Source: Cantharellus purpuraceus
Taxonomy: Eukaryota > Basidiomycota > Agaricomycetes > Cantharellales > Hydnaceae
NCBI GenBank assembly: GCA_025174535.1
Contig: JALBUN010000003.1
Span: 952,501-1,016,500, forward strand
Direction of reading: 5' to 3'
DNA: 64,000 bases
In this document: one piece after another, positions 46,451 to 57,632 of the stretch
Numbering within the stretch: position 1 is the first letter of the stretch
Layout of the letters: each line of letters opens with the position of its first letter
The notes under the pieces: generated by a model
Told to the model about the DNA's origin: nothing
Databases searched by the model: none
Seen by the model: the letters and a program-made list of their open reading frames with translations, nothing else
Program-made: the position numbers and the translations under genes

Positions 46451-46977
46451 CTCCTTCCATGACTCATACCATGACTCCTGTGATTACTCATACTATGACT
46501 CCATCCCACTAGCTTCCAGTAGTTTCCATCTATTAATAGGTAGAAGTTTCCAGTAGTATTAGTCAGCTCCTGTAAATACAATATAAAAGGAGCCCATTCT
46601 GCCTCTGAATAAATAACCATTTTCTACCCCATCATTTGCACATCAGTGTGACTAGAGTGACATACAGTGTCATCCTCTATATCTCAGTAACTGTTGATTG
46701 TCCAGTTCAAGGGTCGCTTACAGTTGTGTAACTGTATTTGATTGCACTCAAAGTAGTGATTGTCCTGCTTTGGATGTGAGTGTAGTATCTACCTTGCGTG
46801 ACTACAAATCTACAGGGTGAGATTGTCTGTCGATAGTCCTGCCATTAGTGCTCTTTGTTTAAGTTACTAGTGTGTGCTGCCTTTGCAGAGCATTAGGATC
46901 TTGAACTCGTGTGAAGCAGTTGCTAGACTACTTCACACATTGCTGTTACCCTCTTCAGAGTGTCACTGGTTGGACGG
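46451..46977 (+). mobile_element. LTR-B1 fragment, first of three pieces
   Basis: Sense-oriented LTR-B1 lacking its start and with an internal deletion (CCATCCCACTAGC). It runs to GGTTGGACGG at 46977, continues at 59943-60085 and finishes at 61511-61676. The gaps hold units E1 and E2. Confidence 0.85.
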
Positions 46978-47534
46978 TGACGAGCCAGGACGCATCGAGG
47001 ACACATATCGAACCACTCTGACAGTCCAACTCCGCCAGCGTCTTTTTGTACCAACTTTTAAATAGCACCACAACTCCCTCTCCACCTCAGTCTCTAATTC
47101 TAGCCATTGATCGTCACTCATGTTTCATCGCCATCAATCATTATCAGCCTTCTATTCACACCAATCCTTTCATCATCATTCACATGGCTTCCCATTCTAT
47201 TCCCCTCTCCAACATCGCTTCTAATAATACGTCACACTGGTCTCTGGACACAGAGGACTATCAAAAATATGCTGAGCTCCACGGGCATGTTAAGCCACCT
47301 CCACATGTCAAAATACTTCCAAAACTCTTTCAACGTCCAAGATCCCCACCATGTCTCTCTTATGCCATTGGCGATCCCATATTCTTTCACAATTCCGTTG
47401 AACCATATACATTCCTCGACATTTTGCCTCTATATCATAACACGGATAGAAGAGTCGAACGTGAGGTAGAATTTCAGTCGCCATCGCCGACCTATCCTCC
47501 CACTTCAATCCGACTCAGGTTACATCATGTCAGG

Positions 47535-48832
47535 TGTTTTGGAACCCGCAAAATTATGGTGTTAGGGCAAACTCTAAATCACCACAATTCCGTGAATGAA
47601 CAGCTGAGAAGAATATCAAACCCTGCTGCAGCACAACTCCAGAAACGATTTAACGTTTGTACTTTGGTTACAATCCTTTGTATTGGTCAATGCAGACTAT
47701 ACGCAGAAAGGTAATACGTTTCTTAGCAGCAAGAAATGAATAAGACTTCCAGAGTCTAGAGTTCACGGACGCTTAGGGGTCCAGATATTCCAAAAAGAGG
47801 GGAATGCACTTAGAGGCTAAAGGAAGTAGGTGGATGAATCCAACCGTCCAACCAGTGGCACTCAGAAGCGGGTAACAGCGATGTGTGAAGTAGTCTAGCA
47901 ACTGCTTCACACGAGTTCAAGCTTCTAATGCTCTGCAAAGGCAGTACACACTAGTTACTTAAACAAGAGCACTAATGGCAGGACTATCGACAGACAATCT
48001 CACCCTGTAGATTCGTAGTCACGTGAGGCAGATACTACACTCACGCCCAAAGCAGGAATATCACTACTTCGAGTGCAATCAAGTACAGTTACACAACTGT
48101 AAAAGATCCTTGAACTGGTAATCAACAGTTACTGAGATAGAGGATGACACTGTATGTCACTCTAGTCACACTGGTGTGCAGAAGATGGGTAGAATATGAT
48201 GATATGTTATTCTTTCAGAGGCAGAATGGCCTCCTTATATATTGTATTTACAGGGGCTGACTAATGGTTCTGGAATATTCTATCTAATAATAGAAGGAAA
48301 CAGCTAGAATGTTATGGAAAGGGGTAGAATATTCCAAGGCAATCACCTGATTTGATCACCCATCAGCTGATCTGATCCCTGAGCTAGGCACTGATCAGGC
48401 AAAAAGAAGGGTGTCCACCCTGTTTTCTGCACTGGTTTGCACAGCCATGGATAGCCACATGTCATGTGATGATCTCCACGGAAAATAGTGCCCTGAGAGG
48501 CTGTGGTTGTTAAGTTACAGAATATTTATTGATCAGAGACATCTGAGCTTGAATTCAGGCCAAATGCCTGGTCCAAAAGGGGAGAGCCGGCTGCGCGAAG
48601 GTTTGTGGGCGCCTATGGGTCCACAACTGTAGCACAGCAGAAATAAATGATTCTGAGCTGAGTTCTGCATGGAATATTCCCGAAAAAATATGGAAAAATA
48701 GAGAATATTTGAATAAGTCCATTCCAGGTACAAGCATCAAATATATGCTGATATTTAGGAATGGAAAAGCAAAGAATAGCACATTGGTGCTGCATAAATG
48801 GAATTTGATAGGGAAAAGGTGGTTCCCATACA
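47535..48832 (-). repeat. 3' LTR of element D (1298 bp)
   Basis: LTR-B2 type. It is shorter than its partner by about 133 bp, lost near 48268 between two short repeats (GGTTCTGGAA), with otherwise nearly identical sequence. Confidence 0.93.
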
Positions 48833-48863
48833 TTCATCCCCCTTCAAATATTCTTTCCCTGAC

Positions 48864-49892
48864 CTAGTCACGCACATCTTTCCTCACTTCCGTCCTCTCA
48901 TATCCTCCAGAGTTACCCGTGGCATAAGGATTTTTGAACACACGAGTCGTGAGTCGAGTCCGACGAGTCAATATAGGTTTAGAAACTCGAGGATCATAGG
49001 AGTGAGTTGAGTTTTTGTGATAGGGAGGAGGAGCTGGTGAGTTGGGAGGAGTGGTGATAGAAGATGTGGGAGCAGAGTACGAGCTAACATATCCACGTGA
49101 AAGGGAAAGGTACATCTCTCGAAGTTGGGTTGCTGAAGGTTGCCACAACACAAGTTGTTTCTTGTTGGCATCGTCACCATCACGATTGGCCTCGAAAGGG
49201 GACGACCCGCGGGGTCTTTTGAGACCATCAGGTTCAGCATGGGCTCTGAAAGCATGAACGACTGGGAGAGAGGGGAGAGAGGACTCGGATATAGTGGAGT
49301 TCACCTCAGTGGCTTGGGAGATTCCGTCATCAAATTCTGACACGTCATCCAAAGGATGGGAGTAGAGTGGTGAAGTTGGCCACCTCCAGGAGCAACCTGG
49401 GATGCGTGCACTATTGATTTTGGATTTGCAGATCCAAGCCGAGAGCTGGCGAGACTGATTCTGCCAAGCACGGATCCATTCACGTATGACAGAGGGTTTC
49501 TCTGGGAGGAGGAAGAAGTTGAATGAGAGTTGGTTACGAGCTGGAAAAGGAGGGGGAATCATATCTATCTCCTGGAGCTTTCCAAGAGGAATCTCAGAAG
49601 GGAGAGGTTCAAGGGCTGACTCGCCGTCCCATCCGTGAGCGGCTGCGAGAATGTATCGAGTTTTCATCTTCAATGTCTCCCAGAAGCTGCTGGCAAGGTC
49701 ATTGCGTAGTATGGCATACTCACTTGCTGGTGCTTCAAGATAGATGAAGTCAAAACGATTGGGTTGGTAGAAGTCGAAGTTGGAAGTGAATTGGAGTCCG
49801 TAGTTAGGTACAGGAACTCCACCTTGTATATATGTATCGTTTTCTTTATGAACCACGAAGTCAATGACAGACACATCAGGGTAGTTAGCCAT
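48864..49892 (-). CDS. Extra ORF of element D downstream of pol, 342 residues, unknown
   Basis: Begins MANYPDVSVIDFVV 197 bp after the Gag-Pol stop and ends 31 bp before the 3' LTR, the position used by env or accessory genes. No signal peptide, transmembrane segment or furin-like site is evident, so an envelope role is unlikely. N-terminal half is mixed alpha/beta-like with aromatic residues (FDFYQPNRFDFIYLEAP; REWIRAWQNQSRQLSAWIC). C-terminal half is S/P/T-rich and basic at the end (LTRRTRLTTRVFKNPY). It is kept open over 1 kb in a young element, which argues for a function. I recognise no family. Confidence 0.7.
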   Translation of the reverse strand: MANYPDVSVIDFVVHKENDTYIQGGVPVPNYGLQFTSNFDFYQPNRFDFIYLEAPASEYAILRNDLASSFWETLKMKTRYILAAAHGWDGESALEPLPSEIPLGKLQEIDMIPPPFPARNQLSFNFFLLPEKPSVIREWIRAWQNQSRQLSAWICKSKINSARIPGCSWRWPTSPLYSHPLDDVSEFDDGISQATEVNSTISESSLPSLPVVHAFRAHAEPDGLKRPRGSSPFEANRDGDDANKKQLVLWQPSATQLREMYLSLSRGYVSSYSAPTSSITTPPNSPAPPPYHKNSTHSYDPRVSKPILTRRTRLTTRVFKNPYATGNSGGYERTEVRKDVRD

Positions 49893-50089
49893 AGTGGAAA
49901 GAAGTAGATAGGTGGAAAGACTAAATATTTGCTGAGGTTTTTCAAAAGTTAGATGCGGTTGGGATTGAGTAAAATGAAGACATCATGATATTGGGTTTAT
50001 AGAACAGTAGGGAAAGGATCTGGAATAGCTAGGAAGGGGAAGGAATAGGGTAGAAGGCCGAGATAAGAGAGTCATAGATAGAGGAAGCC

Positions 50090-53000
50090 CTAGTGGCGAG
50101 AGATACACCGATCGCGTCGATCCCAATCGCGAAGGAGGTCGGGAGCGTTGCGAAGGTTCTTTCGCGGGAGCCACTCGTCATATGATGAGTCGTATCCGAT
50201 GAAACGCGTGAGGAGCTCCTGGACACGCCGGCCATTACGGGCCTTTCGCCATCGTTCACCGATGATGGACTCGACCTCGAATTCTGGGAGTTGCGTGAAA
50301 TCAGCGCGTTCGAGAGATCTGAGAGGTCGTGAACCGAAGGAAGGGGGTGAGGAGGAGTAGAGCTCGAGGTGAGCGATGTTAAGGACAGGGTGGAGCCCGT
50401 ATGACGCAGGCATGCGAAGGCGATAGGTAGCCGGCCCTAGGCCTTTCTGAGCATGCAATAGACTGAGGGAATGGGGATTGATGAGAACGCGATCGCCAAC
50501 GTCGAATTCTTGAGCCAGACGACCGGTGTTGAAATTCTTTTGCTGAGCAACCTGCGCAAATTGCAGGGCTTCTCTAGCCTGAGATCGGTAAGTAGCTAAT
50601 TCACTTAGGAAGTCCATAGCTTTCGTACTTTCAACTTCATTGGCAGGGGACTTGATTAAATCAACGTGATCGACCGATCCAACTGGTCGTGGGGCCGGCG
50701 GGCTGGAAGGCCGGTGAACGCCGTGAGTAGATGAATGAATGTAGGAAGATGGAGTGCGTGGATGGTAGCCATACAGTAGAAATGCCGGCGCGAATCCAGT
50801 CGCGGAGTGTGGGAGGTTATTGTAGGATAGAGCAAATGGAGAGAGGAGAGCCGCCCAGTTGTCGTGCGTCGGGCTTACGTAAGAACGTAGCGCGGTTTCA
50901 AGCGTCTGGTTCAACACCTCAGTTTGACCATCTGCTTGAGGGTGATAGGCTGTAGTTAGAGCTCTTCTAGTATTTATTTGCTTGCATATCTCTTTCCAGA
51001 AGGTGCTGGTCCATCTGGGATCTCTGTCGGATATAATTTGTTTGGGAATTCCATATTTGGATAGCACATGTTCAAACAGTATCCGAGCAGTTCCCTCCTC
51101 ATTAATAGTGCTTTGAGTAGGGACAAAGATGCCAAACTTTGTAAGTTTATCCACTATCACCAGGATGGAATCGTACCCATTGCTCTCGGGTAATTCCATA
51201 ATGAAGTCCATGGTGATAACTTCAAAAGGATTTTCTGGAATAGGTATGGGCTGCAACAGTCCAATAGGTGCGTGTCGCCTTGGTTTGGCTTTCTGGCAAA
51301 TATCACAGCTTACAACAAACTTCTTGACATCTCTACTCATTCTAGGCCAATAGAAGGTAGAAGCCAGTTTGTTGTACGTTTTATGATAACCCGCATGAGC
51401 TCCTTCAGTGATTTCATCATGAATTTCACTTAGAAGATTAGATTGCTCAGCCTTGGGTACACATAGCCTGTAATTGCCATTCCAATCTTCAAAGTAAAGC
51501 AATCCATCCTCATTTTCAAAAAAGAGTGGATGCTTCGGACTGATCAAATTAGACTCCTGTCGTAATTCAGATCTGACCCTTTTGAAGTAAGGATCTTTGG
51601 CATACGCATCAACTATTTTCTGAATCTCTTCCTGAGCAAGGCTAGAGACTAGATTATAGCCTTTGGCTGTCACGTATGGAATGGTGAAATCTTCTTCCAG
51701 GCTGGTATTGACTTGGATGGAAGAAGCATGCACGTTCAGTGGAATTCTCTGGTTCTCTTCTTCATATGCAGCCATTAACATTAAAGTTCTGGCCTCAAAG
51801 TGAGGAGAGATATCAGAATAAAAATCCACAAGTGGATCCTGTTCTGAGTCCAGGATAGTAGGAATGGAGTCATCAGAAGAAGGCCCATCTTGATATGGAA
51901 CATTCCTTCTGAGTCTGGAAATAGGATCTACATTAGAGTGAACCCGTCCTGCTCGGTGTACGATTTTTAATTCAGGGTATGCAGCAAATACAGTTCCCCA
52001 AGTTAATAACCACCGATTAACATTTTGGTAGGTCCGACTCCAGATGAGGGCTGCATGGTCTGTGATGGCTACTACTTTCTCCCCTTCAATGTAGGGTTGA
52101 AATTTGATAAGACCGTCTCGTAATGCAAGCGCCTCCCTTTCTGTAGGAGAGTAATTCCTTTCAGCTGGTTTCAAGGTACGAGACCAGTAAGCAATGACTC
52201 GTTCTACTGAAACCGTAGTGTTTTCAAAGTCTTTATCCCAAGTACCTGGCTTAGGGAGAGTTTCATCTTTTAACACAGGAATCACCAATTGTGGTACAGG
52301 TAATCCTTTGTCATAAGCTGATTTGAGTTTCTCATACCCTTTGGTACCTTTGAGATCTCTGATTTTGAGAGGTTGAATCTGCTGAAGTATAGCAGCGATT
52401 CCGACATCACATGCATCAGAGTAGACTCTATATCCGAGACCAGGAATGGCATACGCTCTGACTGGCGCACTGACAAGGGCATTTTTAGCCAAATCAAAGG
52501 CTTCTTGTTGAGTATTGCCCCATTCCCAAGTTGAATTCTTTTTGAGCAATTCAAACAAGGGAGCTACAATCCATGCATAGAATGGTATATATGAGGAGAA
52601 GTATACCACCATTCCGAGGAAGATTTGTAGGTCATGCACATTCTTTGGTTCTGCCAATTCCAGTATAGCATCTATCTTCTCCTTGTGAGTTGATAGACCT
52701 AACCGTGATACCTTTTGTCCTAACAGTAGCAATGACTGGTAGGCCAAATGGCACTTAGCAGGAGATAAGGTGATTCCAGACTTTTCTATAGCTCCGAACA
52801 CTTTGTCTAGATGATCCAAGTGTTCTTTGAATGTCTTGGAATATATGACAATATCATCAATATAGACCAGGGCAAACACCCATAGAAAAGGTGCTAGGAC
52901 ACCTTGCATCACTCTTTGAAAGACTGCAGGTCCATTCCGATACCCAAAGGGCATCCGTTTGAACTGATACAGTCCTCTATGAGTTCTGAATGCAGTTTTT

Positions 53001-56000
53001 TCTTTGGCACTGTCCGACATTTGCAGCTGTGTGAAACCCGCTAATGCATCCAAGGTGGATAACCAACGAGATCCAGTGAGTGCCTGCAAAATGGAATCTT
53101 GTCTTGGCAAGGGAAATTCATCCGGGACAGCAATCTCATTGAGTTTCCTATAGTCTATACACATTCTTGGTTTCCCATTACGATAGGCTATAAGTGCTGG
53201 AAAACCCCAAGGACTTTTGGATGGTTCAATGACTCCAAGACTGAGCCAAGCATCCATTTGCTTGTCAATGACTTCCCTTTTGGCAGGTGAGGCATTATAA
53301 GGAGGTAGTGAAATTTCTTTGGCCTCAGGCCTGAGATTGATTTCAACTTTTGCATCATAATTGCCAAGTCTGCCATCAAGACCAAATTCGTCTTTATGTG
53401 CCAGAACTGTATCTTGGAGAGCCTTCCTATTGGCATCATTGAGCTCTGGTGAGAAGTCAATTTCATCCAACAGTTGGTTTTCAGGAACATCCTCAGGGGG
53501 AATTTCCTGAGCCTTAGGTCCTCCTTGTACCACCTCTCCATCTGATTCAAGAGAGGCAACAGTAGGTACCGCACCAGTCTCAAAGTTCTGTTGAGCAAGA
53601 GCTTTTATGAGTCTGGCGTGAGAGAGACAAGTCTCTAATTGAGTCTGGTTCAAATTAGAAGTCCGATCCAGCCAATTGGAAGGATTTCTAGCATGACCCA
53701 GAAGTTGTCCTTGATGTATAGTAACTGGTTGTGATGAAAAATTGCTAACATGTAGGCACGGGTTATTACGAGATACAATTGCATCTGAGATGCCATAGAA
53801 ATCTTCAGGCCCATGATTGGAGTGAAGCACTTTTTCCACATAAACTTCATTACTATTCCCAGGGAAATAGATAGAAGCAGGAATTAGAGAAGCAGTTTCA
53901 GGAGGAATTGTGACGGGATGTAAGGCCCTAACACTTGAATCCGAAATGCGTGCTCTAATCCGTTTCAGAGATTTCTTAATACGTCTATGAGCCTTGAACT
54001 TTGCAGTTAGAGATGCAAGGTCAGGAAGGGCTCTTATTTTAAAGGTGTGACCATTCTCATCCAATAAGGGTGAGCTTACTGAGTTCTCAATCTTGGCTTT
54101 CCGTCCAGTATTACCAAACATAAGATAGCTATCTGAGCCTTCTCTTATAAGTGAGATAGAGTACTGATCAGCAAAATCATTCCCAAGAATGACAGGGGTA
54201 GTCATGCCTTTGACCACATAAGCTTCAACTTCAATCTGAACTGGTCCAGAGTCAGAGTCAAAGTAAATGGGCACCGTAACGTATCCAGAAATTTTGGATG
54301 TGCCAGTAACTTGTATCAAGTTAATTTTCTGACCTGTTTTGATCTTAGGAGGATTCTCCATAGAGCAAAGAGCTTTCTGAGAGATAAGGGTTATGTCTGA
54401 ACCAGAATCAGCTACAAGGGTAGTTTGATTCTTTCCATATTCTCCCAGCCAAACATTAGTAGTGGTTGCAGAAGATCCAAGGAAGGCACAGCCTGCTGGT
54501 CTGGACATGAAACGCTTGAGTTTAATCAAGGAGTTAGGAGCCCAACTAGTAAGCTTAGAATTCCTTAGGAAAGCAGCTACATGTTTGGAATCTTTCATTA
54601 ACCTTCTCCTCTCTTGACGAGATTTAGGAGTGAATGTCTCAGAAAAAGAGTTTTCCAGAGACAAAGGCTCAGAAGATTTTTCTCTATTAGGTATGGATCC
54701 CCCCAGTCGGGACATACTTTCCAGCAAGCTCATGGCTGGTTTAGCAAGTTGACAATGTGCCTCTGTATCCTGAGCAGATTCCTGTTGATCCGATGAAGGT
54801 TCTTCAGGGATATTCTCAGTTGCAACATTATTAACATGAGCATTGTCTGAACTTAAATCCACTTCTGATTCATGAAGTGATTCAAGGTACATATCCTCAT
54901 AGGCAAGGTCTGCATTAGCTTCTTCATTAGAAACCGTGTAACGTGTATGGGCAGAGCGAGATGCTGAACTGGCATGTTTGCACTCATTATCCCAATGCTT
55001 GTTACTGCCACAATGCCTGCAAGGTCTAGCTCCTTTGGATTCAGGTGTGGAATTTTTAGACACATTAGAATCATCCCGAGGGAATTTTGGAGGATTCAAT
55101 TTGGATGACCATCCAACCAGATGAGCTCTAGCATCTCTAAAAGATCTGTTTGAGTCAAACCTAGGTTTGGTTTGATGCAAAGAATTTTCCAAATTTCTAA
55201 TACGTCTTTCCAGGTTGTCTCCTGAAGAGAAAGGAGCATGTGACAATGATTCCTCGTGATACTTGATAGCAGTTTGGAATTCCACTGCAGATGAACACCT
55301 GTGAGCATCAATGACTGTGTGCCAATATGGTGGAGCACCATTCATGATTTCCAATATAAGCTCTGAGTCTGACAGCTTGCTGACCAGTCTCAATAGCTCT
55401 GACTTTCTAACGTAATACTCACTAGGAGTCTCATTAGTAAAGCCAGGCTCTCTGAAAGTAGCACGAGTTGCTCTAGCTTTCTGCCTATCCAACCAGGCTC
55501 TGTTCATATAGTATGAACCAATGACTTCTCTGATGGACTTCCAGTCCTCAGTTGCTTCTTGGCGATATGACAATGGTAAGGAGAAAAACCATCTCTCAGC
55601 TCCTTTACGCAACCGCAAAGGGATAATTTGTCCCAATTGCTTGAAGACCATAGGAGATCGCTGAGCCAAATGATTTACTTTCAATATCCATTGAGCCAAA
55701 CTGTCAGGGTTTCCATCCCACTCAGGGACTAAGTCCTGACGCAACTTGTTATCAAAGTAAGCTTCCAGCTTGCTCTGAGTCACTGGAGCGTCTAATCCGA
55801 GATTAGGATTTCTCTGATCAAGATCCCCCCAGTCTGGACTATGACCGTAACCTCCACCATCACCTCCATCAGGAGGACCTGAGCCTCCATGCCTACCCAG
55901 AGGGGGAGGATTACTCCTTCCACTTCTATGTGGCAATGATGGTCTAGGCAAAAATGGATTAGGTGTATGAGGGGGACCAGATGATCCGTCATCATCAGGA

Positions 56001-57499
56001 GGTTCTCCTCCAGGAGGTGGAGCACCTCCTCCAGAAGCTCCATAAGTTCCGTGAGGAACCCTAATGGATTCTGGAATGCCTAAAGTACCCCTGCTCTGAA
56101 CTTGAGGAGGAGTATAGAACATTTCTTCCAAACCTGCAGATCCCGTAAGTTTACTAGGATCCTGATGGTAAGGAGAATTGAAAAGAGTAGAGGGTCTGGG
56201 ACCACGGTTGTAAACCGCAGACTGTCTCTGTCTAATCCGTTCATGATCAACTGGAAATTTTTCTCCTTGATCCAATCTGGAAATCAAAGGAGCTTCCTTA
56301 ACAGTATAGGCAACAGTTGACTGCTGAGCATCCCTGACAGGCATAGCTGCAAGAGTGGGAAGATCATGTCCAAGGACAGGATTCACCGATGCATTAATGA
56401 CTTTAGCTTCATAAAAACTAGTATCCGCAGCAACCTTTCTCTGCAAAGCAGCTTGGGCAGCAGCGAAGCGAATTTTGAAACCATTAATGTCAGAAGACAT
56501 CTCAGAAATGTCTGGGAGAGCAGGAGACAGAAAGTCATCCTTTACTGGTTTCCAAGAACCCTTGTACTTGGATACAGCATCCCAATAAAATGCCAAAAAG
56601 TTTTCTACATCTTCACGTAGTGTAACACAAAGCACTTCCAGGTCTTTGGAACTCCAAAGTGAGTCACTAGGCCATTCCGAAGGCAATGTAGGGACAGTAG
56701 GAGGAGGAAGTTTCATCTGCTGCAGAACACTTTCTCTCTCATTTGCAATATGATTAAGAGTGTCTAACAGTTGCTTATACTTCCATGGATCAAGATAATA
56801 CCCCGTACTACCATGCTGACTAACTCGTCCAGGATGTCCGAGCAGTACCACATTGAGTAACGCTAATTCTTTCCTGAAGAGTCCAGTAGCAAGGCGATTC
56901 AGAGCTCTAGTACCTGGTGCTTCCGCACGATTAAAGCTCATCTCTGCAATGCTAAGGAGTGAATCTCTTCTGGAAGAGAGTAGGGGATCAAGTCTGACCT
57001 CTCTCCGTACTCTTGCTGCACTGAAGCTTTTCAAAGGCTTACCAGGCACTACGAAGACATTTTGTAATGGTCCTGTGATCAGGGGTCCATCAAAAGTCCA
57101 ATTGGTAAGTGCATGGTTAGTCTGATCAACTTCCACAGCAAAAGAGGCATCAGCAGCACTAATCTCTTCATCCGTAGTAAATGTCTGGTCAAGATCATTC
57201 ACAGGAGTGAGTGGGGATCTAGTGTGCAAGAAGCCAGGAGTGATAGGGGCAATAGGTCGCTCTGGTTGAGCAGCCAAAGGAGTAGACGGGTCATCCTCGA
57301 GTTGTTGTTGTTGTCGAATTGTTGAAGTAGACATGTTGCTCAGCTTGAATGAGGTCAACTTGTCACGAGGTCGATACGATTCGAAACGAGTTTGTATACG
57401 AGTTGGTGTTGGATAAGGGTTTAGATAAAGAGGAGAGTTAGGATTAGAGGAGGAGGGCAGACGAGTGTGACTATAGAACTTGTCTTCTGGAAATTCCAA
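50090..57499 (-). CDS. Gag-Pol polyprotein of element D, 2469 residues
   Basis: One frame holds all replication functions, without a frameshift. Approximate residues: polar N-terminus to 500; proline/glycine-rich stretch about 500-560; capsid 600-740 (AQWILKVNHLAQRSP; GAERWFFSLPLSYRQ); zinc knuckle CRHCGSNKHWDNEC near 826; protease TLVADSGSDITLIS near 1032; RT with GYRNGPAVFQRVM and YIDD near 1546; RNase H VYSDACDVGIAAIL near 1695; integrase zinc motif H...H...CDICQKAK near 2066; catalytic MDFIMEL, SDRDPRW and ADGQTEVLNQ near 2100-2190; and chromodomain FEVESIIGERW ... DEWLPRKNL near 2410-2465. All catalytic residues are present. ATG 57499 is the first in frame; 57333 (MSTST) is an alternative. 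The leader to the LTR is 133 bp. Confidence 0.95.
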   Translation of the reverse strand: MEFPEDKFYSHTRLPSSSNPNSPLYLNPYPTPTRIQTRFESYRPRDKLTSFKLSNMSTSTIRQQQQLEDDPSTPLAAQPERPIAPITPGFLHTRSPLTPVNDLDQTFTTDEEISAADASFAVEVDQTNHALTNWTFDGPLITGPLQNVFVVPGKPLKSFSAARVRREVRLDPLLSSRRDSLLSIAEMSFNRAEAPGTRALNRLATGLFRKELALLNVVLLGHPGRVSQHGSTGYYLDPWKYKQLLDTLNHIANERESVLQQMKLPPPTVPTLPSEWPSDSLWSSKDLEVLCVTLREDVENFLAFYWDAVSKYKGSWKPVKDDFLSPALPDISEMSSDINGFKIRFAAAQAALQRKVAADTSFYEAKVINASVNPVLGHDLPTLAAMPVRDAQQSTVAYTVKEAPLISRLDQGEKFPVDHERIRQRQSAVYNRGPRPSTLFNSPYHQDPSKLTGSAGLEEMFYTPPQVQSRGTLGIPESIRVPHGTYGASGGGAPPPGGEPPDDDGSSGPPHTPNPFLPRPSLPHRSGRSNPPPLGRHGGSGPPDGGDGGGYGHSPDWGDLDQRNPNLGLDAPVTQSKLEAYFDNKLRQDLVPEWDGNPDSLAQWILKVNHLAQRSPMVFKQLGQIIPLRLRKGAERWFFSLPLSYRQEATEDWKSIREVIGSYYMNRAWLDRQKARATRATFREPGFTNETPSEYYVRKSELLRLVSKLSDSELILEIMNGAPPYWHTVIDAHRCSSAVEFQTAIKYHEESLSHAPFSSGDNLERRIRNLENSLHQTKPRFDSNRSFRDARAHLVGWSSKLNPPKFPRDDSNVSKNSTPESKGARPCRHCGSNKHWDNECKHASSASRSAHTRYTVSNEEANADLAYEDMYLESLHESEVDLSSDNAHVNNVATENIPEEPSSDQQESAQDTEAHCQLAKPAMSLLESMSRLGGSIPNREKSSEPLSLENSFSETFTPKSRQERRRLMKDSKHVAAFLRNSKLTSWAPNSLIKLKRFMSRPAGCAFLGSSATTTNVWLGEYGKNQTTLVADSGSDITLISQKALCSMENPPKIKTGQKINLIQVTGTSKISGYVTVPIYFDSDSGPVQIEVEAYVVKGMTTPVILGNDFADQYSISLIREGSDSYLMFGNTGRKAKIENSVSSPLLDENGHTFKIRALPDLASLTAKFKAHRRIKKSLKRIRARISDSSVRALHPVTIPPETASLIPASIYFPGNSNEVYVEKVLHSNHGPEDFYGISDAIVSRNNPCLHVSNFSSQPVTIHQGQLLGHARNPSNWLDRTSNLNQTQLETCLSHARLIKALAQQNFETGAVPTVASLESDGEVVQGGPKAQEIPPEDVPENQLLDEIDFSPELNDANRKALQDTVLAHKDEFGLDGRLGNYDAKVEINLRPEAKEISLPPYNASPAKREVIDKQMDAWLSLGVIEPSKSPWGFPALIAYRNGKPRMCIDYRKLNEIAVPDEFPLPRQDSILQALTGSRWLSTLDALAGFTQLQMSDSAKEKTAFRTHRGLYQFKRMPFGYRNGPAVFQRVMQGVLAPFLWVFALVYIDDIVIYSKTFKEHLDHLDKVFGAIEKSGITLSPAKCHLAYQSLLLLGQKVSRLGLSTHKEKIDAILELAEPKNVHDLQIFLGMVVYFSSYIPFYAWIVAPLFELLKKNSTWEWGNTQQEAFDLAKNALVSAPVRAYAIPGLGYRVYSDACDVGIAAILQQIQPLKIRDLKGTKGYEKLKSAYDKGLPVPQLVIPVLKDETLPKPGTWDKDFENTTVSVERVIAYWSRTLKPAERNYSPTEREALALRDGLIKFQPYIEGEKVVAITDHAALIWSRTYQNVNRWLLTWGTVFAAYPELKIVHRAGRVHSNVDPISRLRRNVPYQDGPSSDDSIPTILDSEQDPLVDFYSDISPHFEARTLMLMAAYEEENQRIPLNVHASSIQVNTSLEEDFTIPYVTAKGYNLVSSLAQEEIQKIVDAYAKDPYFKRVRSELRQESNLISPKHPLFFENEDGLLYFEDWNGNYRLCVPKAEQSNLLSEIHDEITEGAHAGYHKTYNKLASTFYWPRMSRDVKKFVVSCDICQKAKPRRHAPIGLLQPIPIPENPFEVITMDFIMELPESNGYDSILVIVDKLTKFGIFVPTQSTINEEGTARILFEHVLSKYGIPKQIISDRDPRWTSTFWKEICKQINTRRALTTAYHPQADGQTEVLNQTLETALRSYVSPTHDNWAALLSPFALSYNNLPHSATGFAPAFLLYGYHPRTPSSYIHSSTHGVHRPSSPPAPRPVGSVDHVDLIKSPANEVESTKAMDFLSELATYRSQAREALQFAQVAQQKNFNTGRLAQEFDVGDRVLINPHSLSLLHAQKGLGPATYRLRMPASYGLHPVLNIAHLELYSSSPPSFGSRPLRSLERADFTQLPEFEVESIIGERWRKARNGRRVQELLTRFIGYDSSYDEWLPRKNLRNAPDLLRDWDRRDRCISRH

Positions 57500-57632
57500 A
57501 TCGGTTTGTTCCAGATTACGAGAAACTATATTGAGTAAAGACTTAGTGATAGAAGGTCGGGTTATATCTGCAATGGTGCTTAGAATCTACACTCTAGACA
57601 CTGCTTAAGCAATTCCCAGAGTGTCCACCAAA

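Noticed and set aside
48864..49892. Envelope gene in element D
   Set aside because: No signal peptide, no membrane anchor and no cleavage site are visible; position alone is not enough.
50090..57499. Several 60-90 codon frames on the + strand across element D
   Set aside because: All overlap the single Gag-Pol frame and have no motifs.
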